DNA of 29,183 nt from Schoenoplectus triqueter. Lineage: Eukaryota; Streptophyta; Magnoliopsida; Poales; Cyperaceae. The notes below the pieces were generated by a model. That model had not been told where the DNA came from and searched no databases. It saw nothing but the letters and a program-made list of their open reading frames with translations. This document shows, in pieces, positions 18,528 to 28,323 of the stretch; the stretch's first letter is position 1, and the number at the start of each line of letters is the position of its first letter. A program made the position numbers and the translations under genes. The DNA is taken from positions 1-29,183 of the forward strand of contig CAXKVV010000782.1 in assembly GCA_964058805.1 (NCBI GenBank), read 5' to 3'.

Positions 18528-21500
18528 CTAAAACAATGCCCAAGAAGATGGTACCCCCAAGTTGGTGCCACCGATTAAATTCGGTGAAGGTACTGATGAT
18601 GAACCTTGATCAAACAAACCTAAAGACTCAACCAATTGTTTCAGCAACATACCAGCCACATAAGACAAACCTGCAGCTGAAATACTGATGGCGACGTAAT
18701 AGAGCATCGTAGTAAAGTATGTCCTACGTGGTCGTACATGTGCCTTTCCGAGACTGAGTATAGCAATGCACACAAGTGAAGTTATGGCAACTGCTATAAG
18801 CTTGTATTCTGAGTTGTCAGTTTTTCGGAAAGTGAAGCCGTAGACTAGAGGTGGTAAGAGGCCGAAAAATACGTAAGAGATTATTGCAATTGTGGCATGC
18901 AGCCCGAAATGGCCCTTTCGGCCCAATAAGGCCCAGTACCTGCCTAGTTCATCTTCATTTCGGTCATCAGCCTCATCTTGTGCATGTTTCAATTCCGAAA
19001 GCTGTTTTCAAGATGCTTACAACATTAATGTCGTGGTTTTATAATTTGCTTTGTTAACAAAACAAAGAAGAACCAAGGATAGTTGTGAGCAAAAACCATA
19101 GGTTTCTCTGTTGAGCTTTGAAATTTCTGAAAATATCTCCAGGAGTTGGTTTGTGGTTGAAATGATGTTTTCAATAATTACAGTCTGACCAAAATTATGG
19201 AAAAATGTAAATATTTTCACCAGTAGTTACCAAAATGCCCCAAGTACGGGGAGTATAAACTTCATGGCATACCGGACCATTGAACCTGATAAAACCAATT
19301 CATATCTGATACGAGGGGTATCATTGTACCAGGCAACTGCAAAAATCCTGTATATACCAAATTGGAAAATCACTTACGTCGTGAATGATGAGAATCAGAC
19401 CACCGATTAAATTTGCAGCAGCTAGAAGAAGAATATTCACTGCAGAAAAATTAAGATATATTAGGAAAATAATGAAGAAAGTCTAATTCAACTAGTTACT
19501 ACAATTTTACACAAAAAATTATTGAGGGATCTACCAAAGTAGTAGAGGTGGCAATCGGGCGGGTCGGGTCGGGTCGGGTTCGGGTTCGGGTCAGACGGGT
19601 CGGGTCAGCTTGACTTTCTACAAGAAATCGGGTCGGGCCGAGTCAATTTATATGTTGTGTTTTTTCAGATCATTGACAGATTTCGATTGGATTAAAGGTC
19701 ATTTGATCTCGGGTCGGGTCGGGTCGGGTCGGGTTCGGATCGAGTCGGGTCAGTTTGACTTTCTTAAAAAATTAGGTCAGGTCGGGTTTAGATCCGAGCA
19801 GGTTGTGCGAGTTTCTTAAGTCGGGTCGGGTTCTGCCACCTCTACAAAGCAGTAAGCAAACAGAATGTATAATCAATAACAAATCTACAATAAGAAAAGA
19901 ATGAAACAATAATAGTTAATGTATCCACAAATGAAGGTGCCAAGGTGGAGCGGCTTTAGAGAGCGAGAACAGGTGGATGACAGAAAGGTAAAAAAAGATA
20001 AACTTACGTGCTGAAACACCAGTCGAAGCAGCTGATGAAACTATAGAAAGACTTGTGATGGATTCAACTAAACCACCGTAAACAATTGGCTTTAGTATAT
20101 CCCAATTATTTAATCCTGGGCAGAAACATTCCCTTGCTCGAATTTTGGGCATGTCTATAATTGTTTCCCCAGGTACAGTAGGTGTGACTTCAACAGGACC
20201 TGCCATGTCAATGTTTGCTAGCAATTTTAATTTATAAAGAAGAGCTTTATCCATGCATGGTTAGCCATTTAATTTATCACATTCATGGGGGAGTACAGGT
20301 TTTTGTTCCATTGGATATATATGATTATGTGGGAAAGACCTTTTCCAAAGCTGCTGAAACAGACACATGCCAAGATTACCAAGCAAGGTCAATGACAAAT
20401 AAACTAATAGTATCACACATAGCATCATAATATTAATATATTTAGTACTAATAATCCAGATGATGCTTCCATAAATATTAGCATGTCTATACTGTGATGT
20501 AAAGTTTCTAAGTTCTATATTTTTTTTTGTATTGTCAAGAAATCATAGAAGGAATTGAAGTGTCAGCTAAAAGAATGAATGGTCTACTCTAAGAAGATAG
20601 CTGGCCAATAAAAATGATAACATTAAGAATATAGACTTGATGTATTTACAATTTACAAAATAATATAGAAATGCATAAATATTGAAGGAAATAAGGAACC
20701 CATAAATATAGCATACCTCTTACTTCTTGATCCCCAGTTCTCGAACCTTCAGTGCTAATAACTTCAATTAAATCCTTTTGTTTAGGGACAATATATGATA
20801 GATCAGGCATCCTAGCTGAAAAGGGAATAAAAAAAATTCGGTCAAAATGGGTAAAAAAGAAGTATAGATTTACCAAAAAAGTTGAAAAAAAAATATAATT
20901 CTTACATACATTGATTAGTTTCTGTACCAGATTTTTCAATCTCCTTAATTTCTATTATCTCAGGCACACTTGTACTCACATTGTTAGATACAATTACATC
21001 AATCTTCTGTTCTTCAATGACTGAAACAAAAGGGTGTCAAAAAGAGAGAATGTAAACTGAGAGCCTGCTTATTCAACACTGAATTATATGTATGACACGA
21101 CTTACAAGGCCGTTCAAATCTAGTTCTAAGTTTAGATTTATTGAGATTTTATTTTACGATGATTAAAATAATTCCATGACAAAAATAAAGGAAAGAAGGT
21201 GATAAGTTCAGGGCATCGATTATGAGACAAAGCTATCTTATTTGACCTACTGGTTTGAGCTTTTTAATTTTTATTTTGTTGGATTCCACAAATTAAATAA
21301 ATGTCTGTAAAACTTGTAAACATAGTTGCATGTTTTTATGAAGCAAAGGTCCCTTTTTGCAGGGTGTGGATATAGCAAACAGTGTTCTATATGCAAAGAA
21401 CAACAAGGTTATGTAAATCTAGAAACTTGATTCAGTCATTTTCTTGACAACTATACTTTGGTTAACGTCAGATATTTTATTTCCTTCGTGTTGCTCTTTC

Positions 21501-24473
21501 ACACGCAAACAGTGTTCTATATGCAAAGAACAACAAGGTTATGTAAATCTAGAAACTTGATTCAGTCATTTTCTTGACAACTATACTTTGGTTAAATATT
21601 TTATTTCCTTCGTGTTGCTCTTTCACACCTTTGAATGGCTGATGTTCAACTTTATCTGCACAAAATCAAAAACAGAAAAAGAAAATGAAAGGGAGAAAAG
21701 GAAGTTGAGGATCCAAAGCATTTTCCAGTCAAAAATTAAATAGTTTAAATTCAAGGTATTTTCCCACTATAGATTTTAAGGGTGCCCAAATTGATTCTTA
21801 ATGTTGAATAAATAGCACAAAGGTAATTTAAGAAAGTTGAAAAATAAATGGGTTGGTGGGGGGGGGGGGGGATGTTACATAGGATTTTTATCTGGTATAT
21901 AGGATTTTGTTTGTTATTTAGTATATAACTATATATGTAGGGCACATGCATAGCATTTCTTGTTTTTGCAGGCTCTGCTGGATACTAGGACATTTTGCAA
22001 GGGCGTACCTGAAATTCCCTTCCTAAATATAACTTCTCTTAGTATATAGTAAATGTACCTTGCTGAGTCACCTTTTGTCGGTTGCCTCCAGGATGGAAAA
22101 GGCCTAAAAACCAATTGTATTTATTTCCCTCAGAAGTCTGATCTGAAGCTCGTTGGTTAACTATGATTTGAATATCCTGTTTTGTTTCTGAAGTAGCAAT
22201 AGACTGAATATGCTCTTCAGGGTGTGTGGTAATAGTTTTATTAATGTGTTCTTTAGTTTGAGTAGCAATTGCACTTTGGATCTCCTCTTTAGCTTCTGAA
22301 GAAGTGTTAGACTGAATATCTTCTTTGGGATGTGCAGTAATCGTCTTATTGATCTGCTCTTTAGTTTTCATAGCAATTGCACTTTGAATATCCTCTTTAG
22401 TTTGTGCAGTGGACGGAATTTGAACACTCTCATTTTTGCCACCAAATAGATGGAATATGTCGAAACCACAATCTGTTGTTACAAAAAGAAAAATCAACAA
22501 ATTATAGTTATAGTGTTTCTATGATCTAAATTAAACATCAGTAAGGCCAAATAGTAATCCCTTATAAAACTGATATTGGTTGGATCTGCATCAGTATATT
22601 TCTGGTACTGCTGGTACATGGGAGCACCAAAACAATAGTACAAGAGATGACTGGTGGTATATTACTGAAAGATACCCAAAAGAATGAGACCTGCCACTTG
22701 TTACCACTGGACCATCAACAAAAAATTGCTTATGTCTCAACCAAAAAAAGGTATTTGGGAAAAGAATTATAATGGTAATACATCTTATTATCATGAAAAT
22801 AGCATCTGGCAATGCATATATGACACTAAATGTCACGACAATAATCATTCCTCAAATCTAGAATATTAAACACATACAATTGTTATGTTGTAGATACCTG
22901 TTGGAATGAAGAAACTGAAGCAAGACAAGCACTTAAACAAGACATTAGTTTGCTCTCTTTCGTCCAGATTTTCATTTGTGGTTTCTTTATGGACTATAAA
23001 TGGAAATTTCTCAGGCCGCAAATCAGATTTATCATCTTTAGCTATTCTTTTTCTCTTTTTCAAAATCACCCTTCTAGTTATGCATGAATTACAATTTGGG
23101 CAGTATAAGTCATGTGTCACTTGCTCTTCTAGAACCTTCTCTAGATCAAGCTCTTTGATGTTTACTACAGAATTACTTGTTGATCCTTTTTCTCTTGTTG
23201 CAAATAGAGAAGAATAAATTTCTGACTTCGAACTAGAGCCATTTTCAGACATCATCACTGTTGGCATAGACATTTCTTCTGGAGCAGCAAGAATTTGCGC
23301 AGACGCTGTTCCATTTGTGCCACTGGGTAAATTTGAATCTGCAACTACAAATAGAAAATAAAAACAAATTTTGAGAGATTGTGAGAGCAAGTTGTTTCTT
23401 AGTTGTTAAAAAAGTTCCGAAACAAAGTTAATAAAAATATTTTACGGCACAAAGATAAAAAAAAAACATATTACTGAATTCTATGAATCGCTTGATTTCT
23501 GAACTAAAATTGAATATCATATATGATGTGGCATGCATACGTCTACATGTTGGGTGCTTATTTTGATCTTTTCAAAAAAAATTCTGAGGAGAGTTTTTTA
23601 AACTTAAAACTCACCTTTATAGTTTATGAATCAAAAAATAATTCAAGAAAAGGAAAAGTTTCAACTTGAGGTGCCATTTCACAAACTTCTTCATGCTTTG
23701 GGATAGATTTTAAACTTGGACCAATCGATTGGTAAGTACAGTGACAATGCCAGCATTTCCATTGTCCTTTAGTAAAATATTACAGTAAAGTAACTTATTT
23801 CTTCATACAGAGCAAACCCCAAAATATGAAGAAGCATGTTAGAATCCGTTTTGGAAATCGCTCAAATCTTGTGATTCTATTGTAATATAGTGCTCGATAT
23901 GCATTTTAGTTTTGCTATACTTATATAGTACCCCTTCCAAGAAACAGGATAATTTGTGGGCCTTTTCTCGAGCAAAAAAAATAATAATTCTAGTAAAAGC
24001 ATAATCTAATTCGAGAAAATAACATGAAAAAGTAAAATTAAAGATAGTGATAATATTTTGGTTATTTCAAATCCACATCATCATCATCACCAAACAAGAA
24101 AGCACTCAATTGCAGTCCTCTAAATGAATAAAAACTTATTAAGGGTATACAAGCATGAATTTCATAAGAGAGAAGAGAACTAACCTATCTCTGAATCAAA
24201 ATGGACGATCCTTTCCTCTTCCACTCTACTCTCCTTTTCAACTTTCTCCACTTTCTCCGAGTCAAAAACAACACTGCTCTGCTCCTCAACTTTATCCTCT
24301 TTCTTGAAAGACCCCCCGTTTTTTTCTCTAATTACAAATCCCGCCCGCTTCTCGCTCCTCCTCCTCTCTCTGATCTCCAGACCACCATTGACCTCTTCCT
24401 CCTCCTCTTCCAGGATCTCATATTCCTCTCTCTCTTCTCCTTCTCTCTCCCATGGCTTCTCTGTTATCTCCAT
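18528..24473 (-). CDS. Membrane protein of ER body-like protein (VIT/CCC1 family), eight exons
   Basis: Likely an ER or vacuolar membrane protein related to Fe/Mn transporters; Arabidopsis MEB1/MEB2 are the relatives I recognise. My exons: 24473-24185, 23344-22898, 22472-22059, 21020-20910, 20815-20717, 20217-20008, 19439-19378 and 19001-18528; all introns are GT-AG and the total is 701 residues. Residues 1-96 are Glu/Lys/Arg-rich. Exon 2 has CPNCNSC (Cys 178, 181, 184), a basic KKRKR run and CLSC (235, 238). Exon 3 has a 12-residue repeat (270-353). The VIT-like domain follows: ECFCPGLNNWDILKPIVYGG and TM1 in exon 6, TM2 in exon 7 (NILLLAAANLIGGLILIIHD), and three more TMs in exon 8. The ATG at 24473 has context AGGATGG. 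Exon 2 and exon 6 acceptors each have an in-frame alternative (6 and 18 nt shorter). ER bodies are known from Brassicales, so ER-body location should not be assumed. Confidence 0.82.
19543..19844. mobile_element. Non-autonomous hAT MITE inside intron 6 of the MEB-like gene
   Basis: A 302-bp element with an 11-bp perfect TIR: it begins TAGAGGTGGCA and ends TGCCACCTCTA. Flanks CAAAGTAG (19535-19542) and CAAAGCAG (19845-19852) form an 8-bp target duplication with one mismatch. Both halves carry runs of GGGTCGGGTC and TCGGGTTCGG, like the array at 1437-1766, but the ends differ from that element. It lies between exons 6 and 7 and leaves both splice sites intact. Confidence 0.92.
21375..21628. repeat. 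130-bp tandem duplication in intron 3 of the MEB-like gene
   Basis: Copy 1 is 21375-21504 and copy 2 is 21505-21628. They abut exactly, each starting GCAAACAGTGTTCTATATGC and ending TGTTGCTCTTTCACAC. By eye the only difference is a 6-bp CGTCAG present in copy 1 and absent from copy 2. The near identity implies a recent duplication, or an assembly artefact. Confidence 0.93.
21858..21871. repeat. Run of 14 G residues in intron 3
   Basis: A pure G14 tract on the plus strand, so a C14 tract in the MEB-like pre-mRNA. Long G/C homopolymers are uncommon in AT-rich plant introns, and its true length may be mis-sequenced. Confidence 0.9.
22150..22401 (-). repeat. Coding 12-residue repeat, seven units, in exon 3 of the MEB-like gene
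   Basis: The protein reads as seven consecutive 12-residue units of pattern x-K-E-x-I-[QN]-x-x-x-x-x-x, for example TKEDIQSAIAMK (unit 1) and AKEEIQSAIATQ (unit 4). Units form a 36-residue superrepeat: units 1-3 match units 4-6 at about 25 of 36 positions, and unit 7 is more diverged. In DNA this is a 36-bp repeat nested in a 108-bp one. The segment is hydrophilic and probably cytosolic. Confidence 0.88.
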
Positions 24474-24828
24474 CCTTATTCTCTGTCTCCGACCCAAATT
24501 ACCCAACCAGCGAAGTCCAGCCAAGTTGCTGTGAAGCCTGAAGAATGCAATTTTATACAGGGATGCATGTTGCTGGAAGATGTGATAGGTCCAAAGTTTT
24601 TGTCAACATTAGGGTTTAATGCAAATGAGGCCCCGGAAAGTTTTGACATTTTCCGATTGACCTGATGTTTTCTTCGATTGTGTGCAGGCGCAGCTCATTA
24701 TCAGTCCTTGTAAAGTGTTGGATAAGAATTTCAGGGTTTAATCAGAAAGAAACACTGAAACAAGAGCTAACTGACAAAATATTTTAAGGTTGCTTATTTT
24801 ATTTTAAGGGAGTTGGTTGAAGGTTGTA
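24474..24828. other. Upstream region of the MEB-like gene
   Basis: This holds the presumed 5' UTR and core promoter. The area around the start codon is strongly purine-rich on the coding strand (CT-rich as given). No clear TATA box was identified. The minus-strand frame stays open from the ATG at 24473 upstream to 24524, but no further ATG lies in it. Confidence 0.4.
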
Positions 24829-25250
24829 TATGGTATCCATTGTTGATCCGATCCGACGGTTAATCTGTTTTGATTCGATATGATCTGAAAATAAATGAGT
24901 CGGATATGAGTTTAATTTTTTTGCTCTGAATCGGGTCGGGTCAACCCGATCCGATCTGATTAATTATATTTTTTAAAATAATTTTGTGATTTAGTAATAA
25001 TTAAAGCTTAAATATATATTAATTATACACTAATTATATATTAATGAAAATTAATTAAAATTAATTAATTTTTAATTACTTAAAATTATATAAAAATAAT
25101 TAATAATTATTTAATTATTTTACACGGATCGGGTTGAGTCGGATATGAGTCAAAAAATTTTGACCTAAATTTAAACGGGTCGAGTTCGGATCAAATCAAA
25201 AAATAATAAAATGATATAATCCGACCCGAACTGACCCATTGACACCCCTA
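24829..25250. mobile_element. Decayed hAT-like element upstream of the MEB-like gene
   Basis: The right end, reverse complemented, reads TAGGGGTGTCAATGGGTCAG, a familiar plant hAT terminus. The interior has CGGGTCGGGTCAACCCGATC near the left and GATCGGGTTGAGTCGGATAT near the right, in inverted arrangement around an AT-rich core. The left end (TATGGTATCCATTG) matches the right TIR at only 8 of 14 positions and no 8-bp duplication is visible, so the left boundary is tentative. Confidence 0.55.
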
Positions 25251-25257
25251 AAAAAAG

Positions 25258-25343
25258 GAGCAATAAATTATTTTTCTTTTATTATAAGTAATTGCCTTGA
25301 CCTGAAAAAAAAAGAGAGCAATAAATTATTTTTCTATTATTAT
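25258..25343. repeat. 58-bp-spaced direct repeat
   Basis: GAGCAATAAATTATTTTTCT plus TATTAT-like sequence occurs at 25258-25285 and again at 25316-25343. It is a small tandem duplication just outside the hAT-like fragment. Confidence 0.8.
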
Positions 25344-25798
25344 TCTTGGATGCCGATCTCAATCATAAATTATCTAACTGAAGTATAATTTTATTAAGTT
25401 ATTCGGTCTCAACTAGTTTAAAAACTCCTCTGCTATTTTTTCAATCTTTAATCCGTTCATCATTAAATTATTCAGTTTTTCATCACTTTCTCATTAAATT
25501 TTTAGGTTCTTATTTAATTACGAACTATCCAATTTAGATGAACCCACAATTTATTATGTAATAAGTAACCACAATTTTATTACAATTAATAGCAGCGCCT
25601 GTATGTTATCATCAAATATGATTTGTTTTGTTAAACCGAAAAGTGGACAATTATATGTCTTATCTGATTTCCAAGAGGGGCCAACTAGGGATCCCATAGC
25701 AGCACTCGTATATTTATGATATATTATAACAATAAATTTAAATAATAAATAAAAGAACTGGACACATGTTTAGCTTCTTGGCTGGACAGGACGACATA
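25344..25798. other. Intergenic, nothing recognised
   Basis: AT-rich 0.45 kb with no supported gene or element. Confidence 0.5.
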
Positions 25799-25807
25799 CA
25801 TATCCGA

Positions 25808-26234
25808 CAGTTTTTATTATTCATAATTATTATTAAATTAATATTATTAAAAATAAGAGTAAGAACCGTAAATTTTCAAATATACGAATGGCAACACGCC
25901 ACTGTCAGTAGCGCGGACGAAACGCGTCACTGCCAGTGGCGCATTTCGTTCAAACCCCGCGTAGCGCCTCCATCTCACTTGCATGTTTTATATATATAAG
26001 AAGTAAATGCGTCACTGACAGTAGCGCATTTCGTAAAAATAAGGAAACGCGTCACTGGTAGTGGCGTGTTTCGTAAAAATGATGAAACGCGCCACTGGCA
26101 GTGGCGCGTTTCAAACGCGCAGTAAACGCGTCACTGTCAGTGGCGCGCTGCCATTCGTATATTTGAAATTTTACATTTCTCACTCTTATTTTTAATAATA
26201 TTAATTTAATAAAATTTATTATTACTAAAAACTG
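25808..26234. mobile_element. MULE-type MITE, family B, with palindromic iterons and perfect 9-bp target duplication
   Basis: A 427-bp element flanked on both sides by CATATCCGA (25799-25807 and 26235-26243), a perfect 9-bp duplication. The TIRs are about 110 bp. They begin CAGTTTTTATTATTC on the left and CAGTTTTTAGTAATA on the right (reverse complemented), share TTAAATTAATATTATTAAAA and then TTTCAAATATACGAATGGCA. Between the arms is a GC-rich array of palindromes. No coding capacity. The perfect duplication suggests recent insertion. Its ends are unlike family A (14795-15185) and unlike the MULE at 10761-14294. Confidence 0.92.
25898..26146. repeat. Array of six 19-bp GC-rich palindromes
   Basis: Variants of GCGCCACTGNCAGTGGCGC occur at about 25898-25914, 25924-25942, 26009-26027, 26049-26067, 26089-26107 and 26128-26146. 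The last four are spaced 40, 40 and 39 bp apart with related spacers (TTTCGTAAAAAT and GAAAC motifs). Substitutions include paired changes such as GCGT/GCGC arms. The first and last units lie within the TIRs, the middle four between them. CpG is dense here, in contrast to the flanks. Confidence 0.93.
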
Positions 26235-26243
26235 CATATCCGA

Positions 26244-26882
26244 TTAAGACTAACATATCTACAGGGTACGATTTTATGTAACAGTTCTGGTGTAAGAGTT
26301 CGCGTGGCATGAAGTCAAAATATTAATGCCTGCAGTGAGGACTGAGGATACCACAGGAATTAATTAGACTGTCAAATTGCTATACAACCTAGGTAAGAGG
26401 TGAAAGCCGATTAAGCTATACAACCTAGGCAGCAGCCAACTTGTAATTAATCGGAGGTATTTTTCCTTTCTTTTCTCTTCGAAAATAAATGGTTAGGTGA
26501 AATTTCAATTGGCTCAGTCAAGTCAGCAATTCAATTAGCCCTCTCAATTTTCTTGTACGCGTTATTTCTCCTTATGATGATCTGTTATATTTCTCATATT
26601 TTGTAGTACTCTCTATTTGGTTTTAATCCCTTTATTGTCATGGCACAAAAATTGACTATATGGACAGTTATAATTTTCTAGTAGCATGAATGTTAGTAAC
26701 TAATAAATGTCATAATTTCATTTGCTTTTTGTAAGTAGACGTTGAAAATACAAATTGTGAGAAACTAACAGTTAGAAGGTTCACTCTCTCTTTCCATGCA
26801 ATTTTCTTACAATCAAATCAATTATCATACTTTTGTTTGTTAACCATTGGAAATGCTTGTGTAACTTGTATCTAAAATACAT
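26244..26882. other. Intergenic, nothing recognised
   Basis: No supported gene. A 15-bp direct repeat GCTATACAACCTAGG occurs at 26379-26393 and 26415-26429. The copia remnant begins at or shortly before 26883; no 5' LTR was found here. Confidence 0.45.
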
Positions 26883-28144
26883 CAAAGGTACAAATGTCTC
26901 AACTTACCAACTAATCGGGTATACATTTCCCGACATATTATTTTTCATGAGTCTCAATTCTCTTTCTCCATATCACCTTCCTCACTCAACATACCCTCAC
27001 AACATTCTCCTTCTTCTTCTAATTCCTTAACTATTTTCCCCCCTTCAACAACACCTTCACCATCAACTCAGTTATCTCCTTCACCATCACCTCAATTATC
27101 ACCTTCACCTTCACCTTCATCTCCCATTCCAGTCTCTTTTACTCGCACTCACCAAATGACCACTCGAAATAGAAATAATACAAGAGCATCATGAAAATTT
27201 CCAGATTTTGTCACCTACATAGCTTCACCTTCTGTTGAGCAAGAACCAACATGTTGTACCCAAGACAAAACCTCAACTGATTGGCAACGTGCTATGGCGC
27301 TTGAACTTGATGTCCTTGCGCAAAATCAGACATGGGACCTTGTTCCACCACCCGATAATCAGCACATTGTTGGATGTAAATGGGTGTAACGAATTAAAAG
27401 AAAAGCTGATGGCACTATTGAATGCTTTAAGGCTCGCCTTGTGGCCAAAGGTTACACGCAAGAAGAGGGAATCGACTACACCGAGACTTTTAGTCCTGTG
27501 GTTAAGCCGGTAAGATCCTTTCTCTCTTTATGCTTTCTCCAACAGACACTCACTAGTCAGCAGTAAAGCGTCTCCTTCATTATCTCAAGTGCAACACATC
27601 CTTTGGTTTACTTCTTCGCCCTTCCTCTCATCTTTCTCTTCAGGTTTTCTCTGATGCCGACTGGGCGAGTAGCCCTGATGATCGCCGTTCTACTACCGGT
27701 TACTGTGTTTTCTTGGGTGACTCTTTTATCTCTTGGTCTTCCAAAAAACAGCCCACGGTTGACCGGTCTAGCACCAAGGCTGAATACTGGGCTCTTGCTA
27801 CTGCTGCAGTTGAGGTTGTTTGGCTCCAATCGCTTCTTCAGGAACTCATTTCTGATCTCATTACTCCTCCGGTGTTGTGGTGCGATAACCTCGGTGCGAC
27901 ATTCCTTGCCGCCAACCCGGTTCATCATGCTCGAACTAAATATATTGAGGTTGATATACATTTTGTTCGTGACTTGGTAGCTTCTCGTCGCCTCTTTGTT
28001 CACTTTCTGTCTTCTCAAAACCAGTTGGCTGATACTCTCACCAAAAGTCTTGGTACTGCTCGATTTACCAGCTTACGCACCAAGCTCTGTGTTCTTTCAT
28101 CTACACGGGACTTGAGGGGGGTGATAGAGATAACACAGCTTTGA
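26883..28144 (+). pseudogene. Copia polyprotein remnant: integrase end, RT start, RNase H
   Basis: In one frame from 26883 come integrase-tail motifs (YKCLNLPTNRVYISRHIIF), an Ser/Pro linker with TRTHQMTTRN, then RT start motifs WQRAMALELDVLAQNQTWDL and [20 protein letters not shown]. There are in-frame stops at 27192-27194 (TGA) and 27387-27389 (TAA replacing the Tyr of the usual CKWVYR). After SPVVKP (about 27510) the RT palm with its YVDD box is absent. From about 27530 a different frame gives LSPTDTH, a TAG stop, [11 protein letters not shown], and RNase H with [28 protein letters not shown] and WCDNLGA (the acidic catalytic residues Asp, Glu, Asp), ending at 28144. It cannot be active. 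Confidence 0.9.
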
Positions 28145-28323
28145 CCAAAGACAAAGGCTGTTAGGAATTATGTTAGAGAAAGCTGTTAAGAAAGGTTGTT
28201 AGCTTAGTCTGTTAAGCATAGTTTAGCTGATTCATTAAGGTTATATAAAGCTCATTATGTAAATGTATCAAATATAGAAAATCAATATAAAGAATATCCT
28301 TTCTCTCTTTCTGTTCTTTAACA
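28122..28323 (+). repeat. 3' LTR of the copia element
   Basis: 202 bp from TGATAGAGATAACACAGC to ...TTCTTTAACA. A polypurine tract TTGAGGGGGG lies directly before it, as expected for the plus-strand primer. The ends form a short inverted repeat (TGATAGAGA against TGTTAAAGA, reverse complemented). A TATA-like TATATAAAG at 28242-28250 fits an LTR promoter. The LTR overlaps the last codons of the reading frame. Confidence 0.8.

Larger units (their letters stand above)
26883..28323 (+). mobile_element. Truncated Ty1/copia retrotransposon with 3' LTR
   Basis: The remnant keeps the end of integrase, a Ser/Pro-rich linker, the start of reverse transcriptase, RNase H, a polypurine tract and the 3' LTR. 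The 5' LTR, gag, protease and most of integrase are missing, and the middle of reverse transcriptase is deleted. With no 5' LTR, neither the 5-bp target duplication nor LTR divergence can be used to date it. Confidence 0.88.

Noticed and set aside
20215..20430. 71-codon plus-strand frame
   Set aside because: It lies in an intron of the MEB-like gene on the opposite strand and has no recognisable motif.
24474..24524. 17-codon N-terminal extension of the MEB-like protein
   Set aside because: It would need a TTG start. The first ATG in this frame is at 24473 and has a good AGGATGG context.
24201..24665. Plus-strand frames rich in Ser, Leu and Phe over the start of the MEB-like gene
   Set aside because: They are antisense shadows of the purine-rich first exon (Glu/Lys/Arg codons).
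25898..26146. CRISPR-like reading of the evenly spaced palindromes
   Set aside because: The DNA is from a plant nucleus. Spacers are alike rather than unique, the units vary, there are no cas genes, and the array lies within a transposon with TIRs and a target duplication.
27608..28018. Minus-strand frame of 136 codons and plus-strand frame of 125 codons over the copia RNase H region
   Set aside because: Both are shadows of the RNase H reading frame, whose motifs identify the correct frame.
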